Source: Fasciola hepatica (lineage: Eukaryota; Platyhelminthes; Trematoda; Plagiorchiida; Fasciolidae). From it: a stretch of DNA of 64,000 nt. A model generated the notes under the pieces. That model made no database searches and was not told the origin of the DNA. It was given only the letters and a program-made list of their open reading frames with translations. Position 1 is the first letter of the stretch; each line of letters opens with the position of its first letter. Shown here piece after piece: positions 34,641 through 45,535 of the stretch. The stretch lies in the NCBI GenBank assembly GCA_948099385.1, contig CANUEZ040000164.1, positions 262,501 through 326,500 on the forward strand. The letters are read 5' to 3'. The position numbers were made by a program, and so were the translations under genes.

Positions 34641-35287
34641 TCAAGAGAACAAGGGAAGAGTCCGAATGCATCTGCGCCACTGACCGCGATACCTAGCGAT
34701 ATCACTCAATGTATCCAACCATTTGCTAGGTGGATTGCGTGGACCTAAACCTTGAAGTTTACCACGTTCTCCTCTGCCAAGCCCACTGGTGAGGGTTTTC
34801 GTACCTTTTTGCCATATCATGGAATGACCACCTTGACCTACCTTCCAATCGCTACCTGCCTCGGAGAACAGCATACGCCGAGGAAGTCTATCGGTGGGCA
34901 TGCGTAACACATGCTCAAGACATCTTGATCTGGCTAGATTCAATACTTGATCCACAGACTGACCTCTGGTTTCTAACACTTCAGGCCTAACCTCAACATT
35001 GCTGATACGGTGTTCCCACCATGCTCGGTTAATGCTGTGGAGGCGTCGATGCTCGAAAACCGACAGTCTTCGCCTATCTTCTACTCTCAACGGCAATGTA
35101 TCTGAACCGTATAAAAGAACCACCGCAGTGTACACTCTACCCTGAACATAAAATCTGACGTCACGCAGGTGCCATAGATGACGGAATTCGCAAAAGTCAA
35201 ACGAGATTTTTCTATGCGCAAGGACACCTCATCCGATATCTTTCCACCCGGTGAGATGTAAATTTCCACGTAAACAAATTTATGCAC
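34641..35287 (-). pseudogene. RTE copy B, C-terminal domain
   Basis: The minus-strand frame 35135-34641 reads VLLYGSDTLPLRVEDRRRLS, VFEHRRLHSINRAWWEHRIS, VLETRGQSVDQVLNLARSRC and LEHVLRMPTDRLPRRMLFSE. A Trp/Gly-rich end follows with GPRNPPSKWLDTLSDIARYR and GQWRRCIRTL. This 164-codon stretch is one of the longest clean frames in the window. It is the conserved tail found after the RT in trematode-type RTE elements; its biochemical role is not established from sequence. Confidence 0.85.
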
Positions 35288-35940
35288 TTCAGATAGAGGT
35301 TCCCTTCCAAGAAGAGGTTTGGTTTCGAAGCAGCCCAGTCTTGCACCAACACTTTACACTTAGGAGTGGCAAAAAGCATCCCAAGCATTACTACGCTACA
35401 GTTTAAACCATCTAAAAGAACTTGCAAATTATTTGGGTCATCACTCAGAAGAACAATATCGCTCGCGTATTTCAAGTCAGACAGTTTACTGCCTGAGCAA
35501 TGGTTGACGCCTCTGTTCTTACACGAGGATACGGCTGTCTCAACCATCAATTCAAATAAAAATTGAAGGGGAAGGATGCCAGAGGGCAACCCTGACGAAC
35601 ACCACTTTCTGTGGTGAACTCAAGTGGAAGATCGCCGTAAGCAAAAACTCGGTTTCCGATGAAAGCAAACAAGCATTGAAAAACAGAAATAAACTTTCCC
35701 GTCATACCCTTCCATGAGGGCAGCTTTGAAGAACTGTGCCGTCGACTGAATCAAAAGCCACTTTCAGATAAAGAAGGCAGATTGTGGGCTTACAAAATAT
35801 GTGCCTATGCTCTGAGGTTTGCCGAAGAGTAGAGATGTGGTCAACACAACCCCGACAGGGTATAAAACCGGCTTGATTCTCACGCATACACATTTCGCGT
35901 GAGCTCGGTATTCGGTGGAGAATAAGCCTGGTGAGCAAAT
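35212..35940 (-). pseudogene. RTE copy B, reverse transcriptase
   Basis: The minus strand from 35938 gives REMCMRENQAGFIPCRGCVD then HISTLRQTSEHRHIFCKPTI and LYLKVAFDSVDGTVL (motif A Asp replaced in LYLKVAFD). After a frameshift come SGVRQGCPLASF and LQFLFELMVETAVSSCK, then LKYASDIVLLSDDPNNLQVL and ATPKCKVLVQDW. YASD lacks the first of the two palm aspartates. The order and spacing are those of an RTE RT of normal size. Confidence 0.87.
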
Positions 35941-36960
35941 TGGACTCGATACTTAGGAAGAAAATTTATCTGTGGTTTTCACAAGAGGATCTGTCACCTT
36001 TCCTTTAAATCAGTACAATCACCGATTCTCACCATTTCCTGGGATTCCGCGCCTTATCCCGATTAATCCGGAGGAGTTTTGGTGACTCTAAAACCAAAGC
36101 TTCGCCTCCATTCGTGAAAAAAAGGGACAATCCTCCCAGTCCAGTGGCTTTTGTACCTTTTCAAGTAACATACCTCCTGCTTATTTTCTATTTCTGAAAA
36201 AGGAGCGATAGCCACCTGCGTCTTCTCGTTTGCAGGTATCGTTGGAAGGTCTAGCGCTAAAGTGGGCCAACCGATTTGTTCCTTGAGGTACTCCGCCCAA
36301 AGCTCCAAGTGACGTCGCTGAGAGTGAATCAGTGAGCCGTCGGACTCCTTACCTAACTAACTTACGCCGGTTTTCCGTGGACCGGTGCCTCTCATCAAAC
36401 GGAAAAGTGTTCGAGCTTTTTCAATGGGGACAGCCTTTTCCATTTCCCTACATTTCGCTATCCACCACTACTCACGGTCATTCCTCAGGCACCTAGTCAG
36501 TTGCAGTCCTACGGATTTACGCACTTCAATGAATGCGGCATCCGGAGGGACGGATCTGCGAGAATCCAGCAGACCAGCTGACGTCAAAGATATCCATCGT
36601 TTGCGAGACAGACTTAAGCCAGAGTTCTGGGTGGCATTCTGAGCGGCATACAAAGCTTCCTTGATCTGTTGCCAACGTTAATTTGGGTCCTGAACACCCG
36701 GCTGCATCGATAACTGCGTAAACAGCTCCGTCTGGAAATTGTATCTCTGGTCATCGTCCAAATCATCTGCGCGAGACGGGGGCGTTTACATTGGTGCTAC
36801 CACGGATGAGACGTAAACAGAATCGAGCACGCACCAAGGAGTGACCTGAGTCCACTGGCGCAGACCAAAATGAACGACAACCTTCAACTGATCCGCGCCG
36901 GTGGTCACTAACCACAATATGGTCAATCTGGGTCAAACTCTGTGAAGAAGAAGGAGGACG

Positions 36961-37604
36961 CTATCTGAGTCTATGCCGCTTCTTATGGCACAGGTTTGTA
37001 CTTGCGACAAACAATCCGTGATCAGAACACACCTGAATGAGACGATTGCCGTTATCGGTACAATCGGCTGGGATAGGAAATGGGCTTCCAAAGTGCCTTT
37101 CAAAATCTCCCAAACGGCCGATTTGGTCTTTGAAATTCCCCGCAATGACCACCACCACTGTTGTACGTGGGGCTAGAAGCAGCTGAGACAAATCCTGGTA
37201 GAATTCATTCTTGGTCTCGGAGGAAATTAAGTCAGTCGGAGCACACACCGACACGGCGAACAAGCATCGAGGCTTCAGTGTTTTCCTGTTGACACGTCCA
37301 GTCAAACTGCACACAAACGACTGCTGACTGGAATGCAGTCTAGTATTGCACGCTCTGTTTTCAAGCTCAAAGCAATCCCAAAGCCAGCTTGACCACGAGC
37401 TCTAGACACCGAATCACCCGACACGCGAAGAATGAAGCGAGAGACTGAGGTTGTATCTGGGGTACAAAGCGTTATCACAGAAGTGGGGTCTTCTAATCGT
37501 GTTTCGAAGACCCAGCATGTATCAATTTTGAAGGTGTCAAGGGTCTTAGTGAGAGATTCCTTTTGCCTTATTTGATAGAATGTGCGGACGTGAAAAGCAG
37601 CCAA
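36961..37604 (-). pseudogene. RTE copy B, APE-like endonuclease
   Basis: The minus strand reads AAFHVRTFYQIRQKESL (start of the domain), DTCWVFETRLEDPTSVITL with the metal-binding Glu in FETR, GQAGFGIALSLKTERAILDC and IPVSSRLCAV. In an overlapping frame follow LFAVSVCAPTDL, KNEFYQDLSQLLL, VVVVIAGNFKDQIGRLGDFE, GSPFPIPADCTDNGNRLIQV and HGLFVASTNLCHKKRHRL. The usual GDFN reads GNFK, changing the Asp and the Asn of that motif. A frameshift near 37305 joins the two frames. Confidence 0.85.
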
Positions 37605-40600
37605 GTGAAGTGAAAATTTAGGCTTAAAGAGTGCACTCGTTTTACCTCCAGCTCCTGAAATACAGCTTTCATCACAGCCTCAATTACCCGTGGCTTTCTG
37701 CACCGATATTAAATAAAAATAGGGAAAACTGGCAAGGCTCTTCAAAGGAAGGATACTAGAGGCTTCTTCGCGAATTACACTTCGTGGCTGTCCATAAAGG
37801 AGAGGAGGATTTTCTTTGGGAAACTTAATGGAAGCCTTTGACTCATAAGTCTCACGCACGAAGCAGTGGGGCAATAACCCACCACGGGGACGTTACCGAA
37901 GAACCTGTGAAGGAACTTCTTGTCTTCGCTGGAACTTTGTTATAGATGCGCTTTTCGGATTCAATCCCTAGGCCTATGCGGCCAATGGAGCAAGCGGAAA
38001 GTGGGCAGGTCAGCATTCTTTGAGCTGGGGACTGCCCAAATAAGGCGGGCTATTGTTACCCAATGAAGTGCGATGACTTTTCCCACTGTCGACAACAACC
38101 CCAGGTACTCCACCCCTTTGTCCACCTAGTGGAGGTTTTTGGACCGGTAAACTTTTCCTCTCTGTGTTTATTCGCTGAAGTGTCCTCTCCAGGGGCATAG
38201 TAAATAGAACCAGATGTTTTCCATCGACTGGTTCTGATAATGGACTTCGTCTGGCCTCTACCCATTGACGTGTCAGGCGCGATCGCATCTGCGGCTTAGA
38301 GAAACCATCCTGCATAACCCGTTGGGTCATGGAGGCACGCATGCCAGCAGATCACGCTAAGATGTAGTCTCGTCGTGATGGATCAGTGACTGACAAATCA
38401 GTCAAATGGAATATCACACACTTCCGACTTGTATTTACTCTTCATTCACTCTGATGTTTGTTTAGAGAAGTCTGCATTTCACACCAATAATACTTACACG
38501 TATGACTTTGTCGAATAGAGGGAACAGAAAACAAAGATCGATTGCATATCAAAAATTCCTATGAATTGTAACTGATTCTTACACCTCGTGTGTGGGAATT
38601 CCGGTTACTCGGGTACCGTTGGATTTCCTGCAGACATTACTGAGGAAAGTTATGAATCCAAAATAGTATCATGTGGATGTGAGGGATTTAAATTCAGCTA
38701 GATCGCCGCATAACCGACCAGTCGATTCTTATATGATTTGGTTAGCGTAATTTATACATGCGGCCAATTATAGTTCACACAGCTTGGACGAGGGTTCACC
38801 CAATGATTTAAAAGATACCCGAATCATCATAATCAACACTCGGGGGAATATTCTGAGGAGTAAATTCAGCAAACCAATAGAAGTAACCGGGGAACATTAG
38901 GGGAGAATGCGATTAACTTAGGCGGACGACAACGGAGACAATACTGTTTACGCTTACCACCTCCATCCCCCCATAAATGGTAAGATAACATGCAGCTTGT
39001 CTTTACACATTTCACAATATTAGACGATCACCTAATATTTGTATCGATAACGATTCCAAAATATTTGACAGGACCTATCCTAGCTAGCCATTCTTTATAA
39101 AAGGTAAATGAATCACAAAAATCAACCGGTCGAGAAGAGGTAAGTATGCTTTGAAAGTAATTGGACAAATTCAAATTGACCGGAGATGGGATAGAAAAAT
39201 CGTACATATGAAACGAATTACTGGAAAATACATCAAATTCCTGGAAGTTGAAAATAAATCTACGATTGTTTATTTCATGAGCAGGGAATACAAATCCGGA
39301 GAAAGGTCGACAGGTCAACAGATGAAGTGGAGAACAAATAAGTTGGAGCAACTTCCAGAAGCACTCCGCAATTATTCACCGAGGTTTTGCATATTTTAAA
39401 ACCTACAGGTGCGTGCTGAGCAAGTTAGTCAGACTTTCATGACAATGAAAAAATTGAACAACCAAAGGCTTCCATTTACCAAAGAAGGATAGACTACAGG
39501 GTAATTCAAAAAGCGGTCCGGTATTTTAGGATAAATCGCCGTACATACGAGCCTACTAGCGAGAAGTATGTCTGTGTTTTTGACTTCTTTCTTCATGCAA
39601 ACAACCTTACTTCCCGACTTCCACTTATCCTTGCCTTCGTGGTAATTGAAAACACCACTTGTCCGACATGAAGTTGAACGTGAAGTTCAACAGGACTAGA
39701 TGGGATGACGTGTTCCAGAACATTTAGCTGCTTCTTCACTGGGGCGTATTACAGAGAATATAACCATTTATTTAAAGTAAGTTGAACACTCACATTGGGC
39801 AAAAAACAAAACCGCACATAAAATTAACTATTGTCACCGCGTCCAACTGTGCAAAAATGGGAGAATGAATAATTACGTTATCTTCGATTTGGTCCCCTGT
39901 TTCTATTTCTTGAAATGTTCCCTCCTTCTTCCTAGTGATTTTAGCACAGAAGTGACAACAGCCGTAAATAGAGGTAAAGAGCTTCCATGGGTGACATGTT
40001 CACGATTAAATTGGTCGTTTAAAGTGACGTTTGACATGACTGCTTGGTAGGGAGTTGAAAAGAAACCAGGAAGATGCATCGGAAAAGGGACTTTTATACG
40101 AGAATATTGTCACGGGAGAAGTTTCTGAGGGGAACTTTGATTTTGATAATTTGCCTCATAAAAAGCAAACCAGACCGCGATTATATCTTAGACCTCAAAG
40201 AAACCATACAAAAGTTATTTGTTGAGACAGGCGGGCAGAACTTGAAGAATAGCGTCGAATTATTTGAATACAACGCTGTCTCATACAGTTCTTTAGTTGG
40301 AGAAACTTTAAGATCAGTGGGATAAAAATTAGTGCATGCTTAGGTTGTAACACAGTTAGAATCGCCTTCTAATATATTCACATTTTCAACTGAAAGAAAA
40401 CAAGGAGAGTTAACTAGGTGCCATGGGAAGAGGCAACATTTTGCTTTTGAAACTGGCCCATAATGTTTTCTTCTGATTATACTTCTCTAAATTAATCTTT
40501 CGTAGTTTGTATTCTGGTGACATTCTCACTTATCCTACTCATGAGTAGCATGCACATATTTATGACCTAATTCTCCGTTTCTGATGGACAGATACCGTTC

Positions 40601-41914
40601 AGATCTACGTCTTTATGATGTATAGTGCATGAACATCCTGCCTTTGTATTCCTGACTCTGGTGTCCTATGACTGTACATTTTCGTCCTAAGAGAATTTAG
40701 GAAACCTACCACCCATGCATCAAAACCTCCACCAGTCTGACGGCAGCCCCACAGACAATGCACTATACCGCCAAACTGCAGAGCAAGTCTGTGGCGCAAA
40801 CAAACCTGTTGCCAGGTCTATCCATTCGCATTGACACACACCGAATCGATCGTCTTACGACTGCTAATATTTGTACTTTGCATTGGTAACTCCTTAGAGT
40901 ATAAAAATTCGTATATTCTAATTATAGATTATTCTCTTATTCTGTGACGGACGGTATAATTTGACCTAAGCTAGAGAGCTTCTTGATTTACTGTTTGTGC
41001 CGTGACCGTGCTGCGCTACAGTTTCGTTTGACTTTCTGTTGTGTGGACCGTTTATGACAGTACTTTTTCGATTTAACGGACAAATTTCTGTACCGTTGTT
41101 CTTCGTTGCTCACCTTGGTGTAGGTCATTTGCCTTCATTTACTTATATGTATGGCATCATATAGAACCAATAAATTACGATAAACACGGTTATTTAATTG
41201 GAAATTATTCTTCTACCCGCAGCCATGTACAACCCATATCGTGCGTAAAGCTAGTGAGAATAAGGTTCCGTTAGATTAATAGCTCAATTAGTCGGGATAG
41301 TTGCTACAGCTTCTTGACATTATTTCGGTATGTGATTATGGTACAATATCTCTGGGAAGTTTTTCACGGAAAATGAAGGCTGCTAATTGAGAATGTGACC
41401 CACGGAGAGAAAAAGGCTTGAATCTAGAACAGGTGGTTTAAATGTCCACCACGATGACCATTTGATCACTGCTGACCGCATTTGTGATATAAGAGGAGAG
41501 TGGGTCATCCCTCTGAGCGTTTTCCCAGAAATCGATTAGAAACTAATCATAAATTCATAGAACAGGTATGAGATTCCAGCTGACGAAACGCTTTACATGG
41601 CCGAACAATTAACCAGTGCTTACATATGTGCGTCACTGATATAGTGATCCATAGACGAAATTCCCTCCTGTGAATGAATATTCCGAAACTCTATCGTTTT
41701 AAAATATTTTTGAAGTGTATTGTCTCATCAGCATTAAATATCCCACTCCTAAATGGAATGAATGAGCTGCCCTAAACCGAAAGTAATCGTTTTCCTTAAC
41801 TTCCATGAACCCTATACGTTTGCACGCAGACTCAGATTGTGTACTTCAACAGAATTTGATTCGGGTTGCCATTTCATTTCGAAAGGCATGAAGAATTTCG
41901 TAGGATCAGTTACA

Positions 41915-41931
41915 CATATATATATATATAA
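41915..41931. repeat. short TA run
   Basis: A TA run of about 17 bases preceded by ACAC. Confidence 0.9.
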
Positions 41932-43278
41932 TAACCAAAAGCAAATCGTTAGTTTTCCATCTACTTTTCTTATTCTTCCCTGCTTAGATCTACTTTCATG
42001 GTTAAAAGACTTCGTTGTCGATCGAGTGATTGATTTCTTCACAATCTTTCCCCCCGGAAGTTCACCTTCGATGTAGTTTCAAACTGTGAAGGTTTTTGGA
42101 AATTTCAATTTTCCTCTGTCATTTCTATGTCACTTCCTCGAACAGTTCATTCTCTTAATTTCGTGCCAACTTACGGAATCAACCGCCGCACTAAAGACTC
42201 ATAGGTGGATTTGGTTCACTCTTATCCGTGTCATTATTTATCTGCAGTACAGGTTCTGTGGTGTATTTATTGTGTATATCTCTGAGCTAGTGTGCAGTCT
42301 AGCTGCTGTTAGCACGCGCCTGGTATTTCATTTCTGCTTGAGGTCGAAACTTTGTACCAAAACGAGATGAGGATTACAATCGGGCATACAATCAGAGCAT
42401 TTTGTTGGTTGCTTACTTGAGACGAAAATCCGTTCCTACCAAATTTATTTCCAACTTTCGAATCACAGCAGTTTCCCAACTGCTAAAGTCCTTACCTTCT
42501 TTCTTACTTGCCTGTTGTGGGCTCTGTTCTGATAGGGCCTTTATGGTTCTGGTTTCAGAGGCCAGCATGAAGGGTAACATCATGATCAGCCTGAGATACA
42601 GGACTTGGGTGCAGATATGTGTGAACGTCACAGCCCTTAACATATGTGCCCCGCTGATCATTCTGCGGCATGGGGAAGTTCACTCAAGCCTACTGATTCA
42701 GGCTTCTAGTTTTACAATACAAAAGAAGTAAACATAAGTTTACTAGGAATCGTCCAAGTTCATAGTTTTATGAAACTGTCTTGCGTGTACGTCTTTACTG
42801 TGAGCCACATCTGTTTTCTCCATGGCAACTCGAGTTTATTTATGGTTATCTATCTGTTTTACTTATGAGCTGAATCCAGGTCAATACCGAGTGACGTGCA
42901 GCCCGATAGAACAAACTTGACCAGGCCGAGGTTTTACTGCGGTACTATGACATGGAAAATAATCGAAAGGCAGACGGGAGTAAGCCTCAAGTTCTCGAGC
43001 TTTTCCACTGTTTACTCTACTGCAAAAAAGTTACGAAAACTAGTAACGACTGTAATTTTGGAAGAAGAATTCTACTAAACAATAACACGTCAGGACGAAA
43101 CAAATCAGGATAAGTAGCCCGGGCATGAACACAGTTGATAATCGCACACTGGTCAAATGTCAAGGTCAATTGAAGGAGAAGGTATGGAATCACATCAAGA
43201 GAACGTATTCGGATTGGATCTCTTCCATGGACCAAACAGAGGTCCCATTTGACCACATGTGCATAAAAATTCATTAAC

Positions 43279-43282
<4 letters not shown>

Positions 43283-43322
<40 letters not shown>
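43283..43322. repeat. TA dinucleotide microsatellite
   Basis: A perfect TA run of about 40 bases. Confidence 0.98.
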
Positions 43323-43325
<3 letters not shown>

Positions 43326-44649
43326 CGCTGCCTCTAAGCATCCTGGTAACCCAAAGCCCGGAATAGACTCATGTGCGCTCTTGCAGCTGCTCCAATTTTA
43401 CTTAAATAGGTAACACCATCTCATTCCGTTCAATTATTCGGGCAACTACTTTCCGTTAGTATTGTCGTTCAGTGACATTTCTGATTTTATCAATGTTGTA
43501 TATCCCTGTGAACGGTTTGTTGGTCTATAGATGCAGCGAAATGCGAGGTTTAAATAACTTTTATGACTCCAACCAAGTCCGATTTCTAAAGAGATTATGG
43601 CGACTGCATATAGGTAGAGCTTATCGATTTACTGAGAAGCGTTATTTTTAGTATTTTCAGTCACGGAAAAAAATAGGCCAAGAGAAATAAGGCACTTTAT
43701 GAGGAATTTGAATGGAAATATATCGATTTAGTTAGGGGTAGTCATATATCATGAAACACTTGTAAAGCCTGCGGCCCGTAGGAACCTAATCAGGCAAGTT
43801 GCTGACGTGAACCCAGGACTGTGAAATGCCTCAACTCGTTCTCTTTCAACAAAAACACCTGACTGGTTTCGTATTAGGGGGCTTGATTTTGTGAAATTTA
43901 AATTGATTTTATTACGACTACAACATCGGAGATATAAATCCGGACATTTACTGTAACATCCTTCTCTGACGCCTCTGAAGAATTTGTTTTTGTGTGTGAG
44001 TGGAACCTTATTGATTCCGAAACCCGTGATAGGAAAAACATATAGAGGTTGCACACCCCGGTGCATTCAGATGGATATTCAAGTATTCCGACAATGAAAA
44101 GTGCTTGGAAGCTTTATATAGTGGATTCTGTGAATATGTCATGCCCGATTTCGGGAGAAAAAAACTATAACGAGGCAAAATAGCTAGAAAATCGTGGATT
44201 CCCGCAATGATTTATTTAGAAACACTTGTTCAGAAATTTACGAACAGAATAGATTAACACAGTTATTTTTAAAAATCAATAAATAACAACTTCCGTTGAT
44301 TTGTTACGAAAGAATTTGCCAATCGTTAAACATGTGGATGATTTACTCGTGGTCTCCGGCGCGCACGCCGACCAGCAGCTCTTTTCTGTTCAATTTGGTT
44401 CATCGCATCCAACAAATCAGTTTGAAGCTGCTGCGTGGTTCGCTTCAACCTTTCTGAAATTATTTCGAAAAAAAATGTGACGAAGTGAAACGTTGAAACC
44501 CGGTATTCATTTGCAGTGATAGAAGGACTAATAAGCTTGGGGCACAAAGACTATGAGCTACGAACCCTGAAGCATCACGTGGTTTGAAAAGAAAAATAAT
44601 ATCTCTCTCTTCACACACGCAAAAACAGTTACTTCAAGTTCTCTACTGT

Positions 44650-45070
44650 TGACATTTGGAACAGGTCAACAACTGTTGGTTTATAGTAGCTACTGCACAG
44701 TGGTGATTTATCATACATTTGCTTGGTTGAATGCCTTTTGGACTGCAACTTTCACGCGCAAACCTCAGTTCACCGGATCGATCTTACACTTGGGAGGACC
44801 AGACCCGAGTTTCTTTCTTGGTATAGCTATTATGGGGTGCATATCCTCGACCGCATCCAGGTTTTGAAACCGGGCCTTCTGGCCCTCAAGATATGTTATC
44901 ACTGAACCACACTATTCTCGGTCAGGTTGATCAGAATTACCGAATAAAGCTTTATTCAGATGTAGTCTTCTATGACAGCCAGTAATGTCCGACAGCTTCG
45001 AATGGTCACACGGTCAATGTGCCTTTATCTTTAGCAAAAGCCTCCAACGAAGTCTGGTCTTAGCCGAAGA
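44650..45070 (-). mobile_element. tRNA-headed short repeat, family 1 copy S3
   Basis: The minus strand shows the family-1 upstream block (about 45050-44905, with the GACAGCTTCGAATGG-type sequence seen on the + strand in S1 and S5). A decayed A box (about 44885-44905) and a B-box relic near 44860-44872 (GGTTTCAAAACC) follow. The hammerhead-like segment and a tail to about 44660 complete it. Its head faces that of copy S4. Confidence 0.75.
44798..44842 (-). ncRNA. hammerhead-like motif in S3, half preserved
   Basis: The 3' half is intact: GAAA, CTCGG, GTC, TGGT. The 5' half is lost (CATAATA instead of CTGATGA, stem II unpaired). It supports the consensus bases GAAA and GTC. Confidence 0.6.
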
Positions 45071-45229
45071 ATTCGGGCACTGTACCTGTTTGCACTTTTA
45101 TTGTCTTTTATATTCGTATATATCTCCAAATTACTTGTGATTGAGGTGTGAGATTAGTGATAATTTGCCTGACTGACTGTTCTTTGCACTGCATCTTTCA
45201 CGCACTAACCTCAGGTTATCCAATTAACA

Positions 45230-45535
45230 ATGGCGTCTGACGACATCTAAACAAACCTGACTCAGTGATTCGGCTCAGCTCGGACGGGAGGGCTGTATCG
45301 CAGAGGCAGGGCGAACGCTTTCCAAGCGGAAAAACTAAGGTTGAACACCTGGGAGGGGAGAGGAATATGCACTAGTTATGACCTCCAACGAGAGTGAAAC
45401 TCGAGTCTGGTGCATCTGAGTGTGGGGCTGACCGGATGAACTGAGGTTTGTGCGCGAAAGTTGCAGTCTGAAAGACTGTCAGCCAAGCAAATCCTCTTCA
45501 ATCCCACAGAGTATTAATAAGTAGCCGTGATATTG
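45230..45535 (+). mobile_element. tRNA-headed short repeat, family 1 copy S4
   Basis: The + strand gives an upstream block with CAGCTCGGACGGGAGGG (about 45275-45291), decayed A and B boxes (45297-45350), the hammerhead-like segment, and the tail GACTGTCAGCCAAGCAAAT followed by TTCAATCCCACAGAG and AGCCGTGATATTG. That last part recurs beside S1 and S5 and marks the family's 3' end. Just before it (45175-45220) is an antisense piece of the same tail. Confidence 0.78.
45367..45415 (+). ncRNA. hammerhead-like motif in S4, best cleavage side
   Basis: GAAA, CTCGA, GTC and TGGTGCAT are all present (45395-45415), and stem I pairs over eight positions with ATGCACTA (one G-T wobble). The 5' core reads GTTATGA instead of CTGATGA and stem II is reduced to CTC/GAG, so the copy itself should be inactive. 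Together with S1 it defines the full consensus. Confidence 0.7.

Larger units (their letters stand above)
34641..38340 (-). mobile_element. RTE-like LINE copy B, longest copy
   Basis: A minus-strand RTE. From the 5' side: a Pro/Ser-rich open stretch (38342-38010) that may be leader or ORF1-like; the endonuclease at 37604-36961; a long linker (36960-36000); RT at 35940-35212; and a C-terminal segment at 35287-34641. Compared with copies D and E it is the most complete, but frameshifts separate most blocks and the palm YADD reads YASD (35458-35469). It faces copy C tail to tail. The 5' limit near 38340 is inferred. Confidence 0.85.
38341..44649. other. no convincing gene, 38341-44649
   Basis: Over 6 kb of AT-rich sequence. 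TA microsatellites lie at 41915-41931 and 43283-43322. The minus frame at 39351-39028 ends with VKYFGIVIDTNI, which recalls a LINE RT segment, but the rest does not match. Open stretches at 41762-42076 and 42402-42731 (plus) and 43749-44066 (minus) are unrecognised. It may be intronic or intergenic. Confidence 0.45.

Noticed and set aside
13150..38660. Short similar blocks near 13150 and 38620 as a repeat family
   Set aside because: Similarity spans only about 35 bases with gaps; too little to define an element by eye.
39028..39351. Minus-strand frame ending in VKYFGIVIDTN as an RT C-terminus
   Set aside because: Only a dozen residues resemble an RT; the preceding 80 codons show no RT motif.
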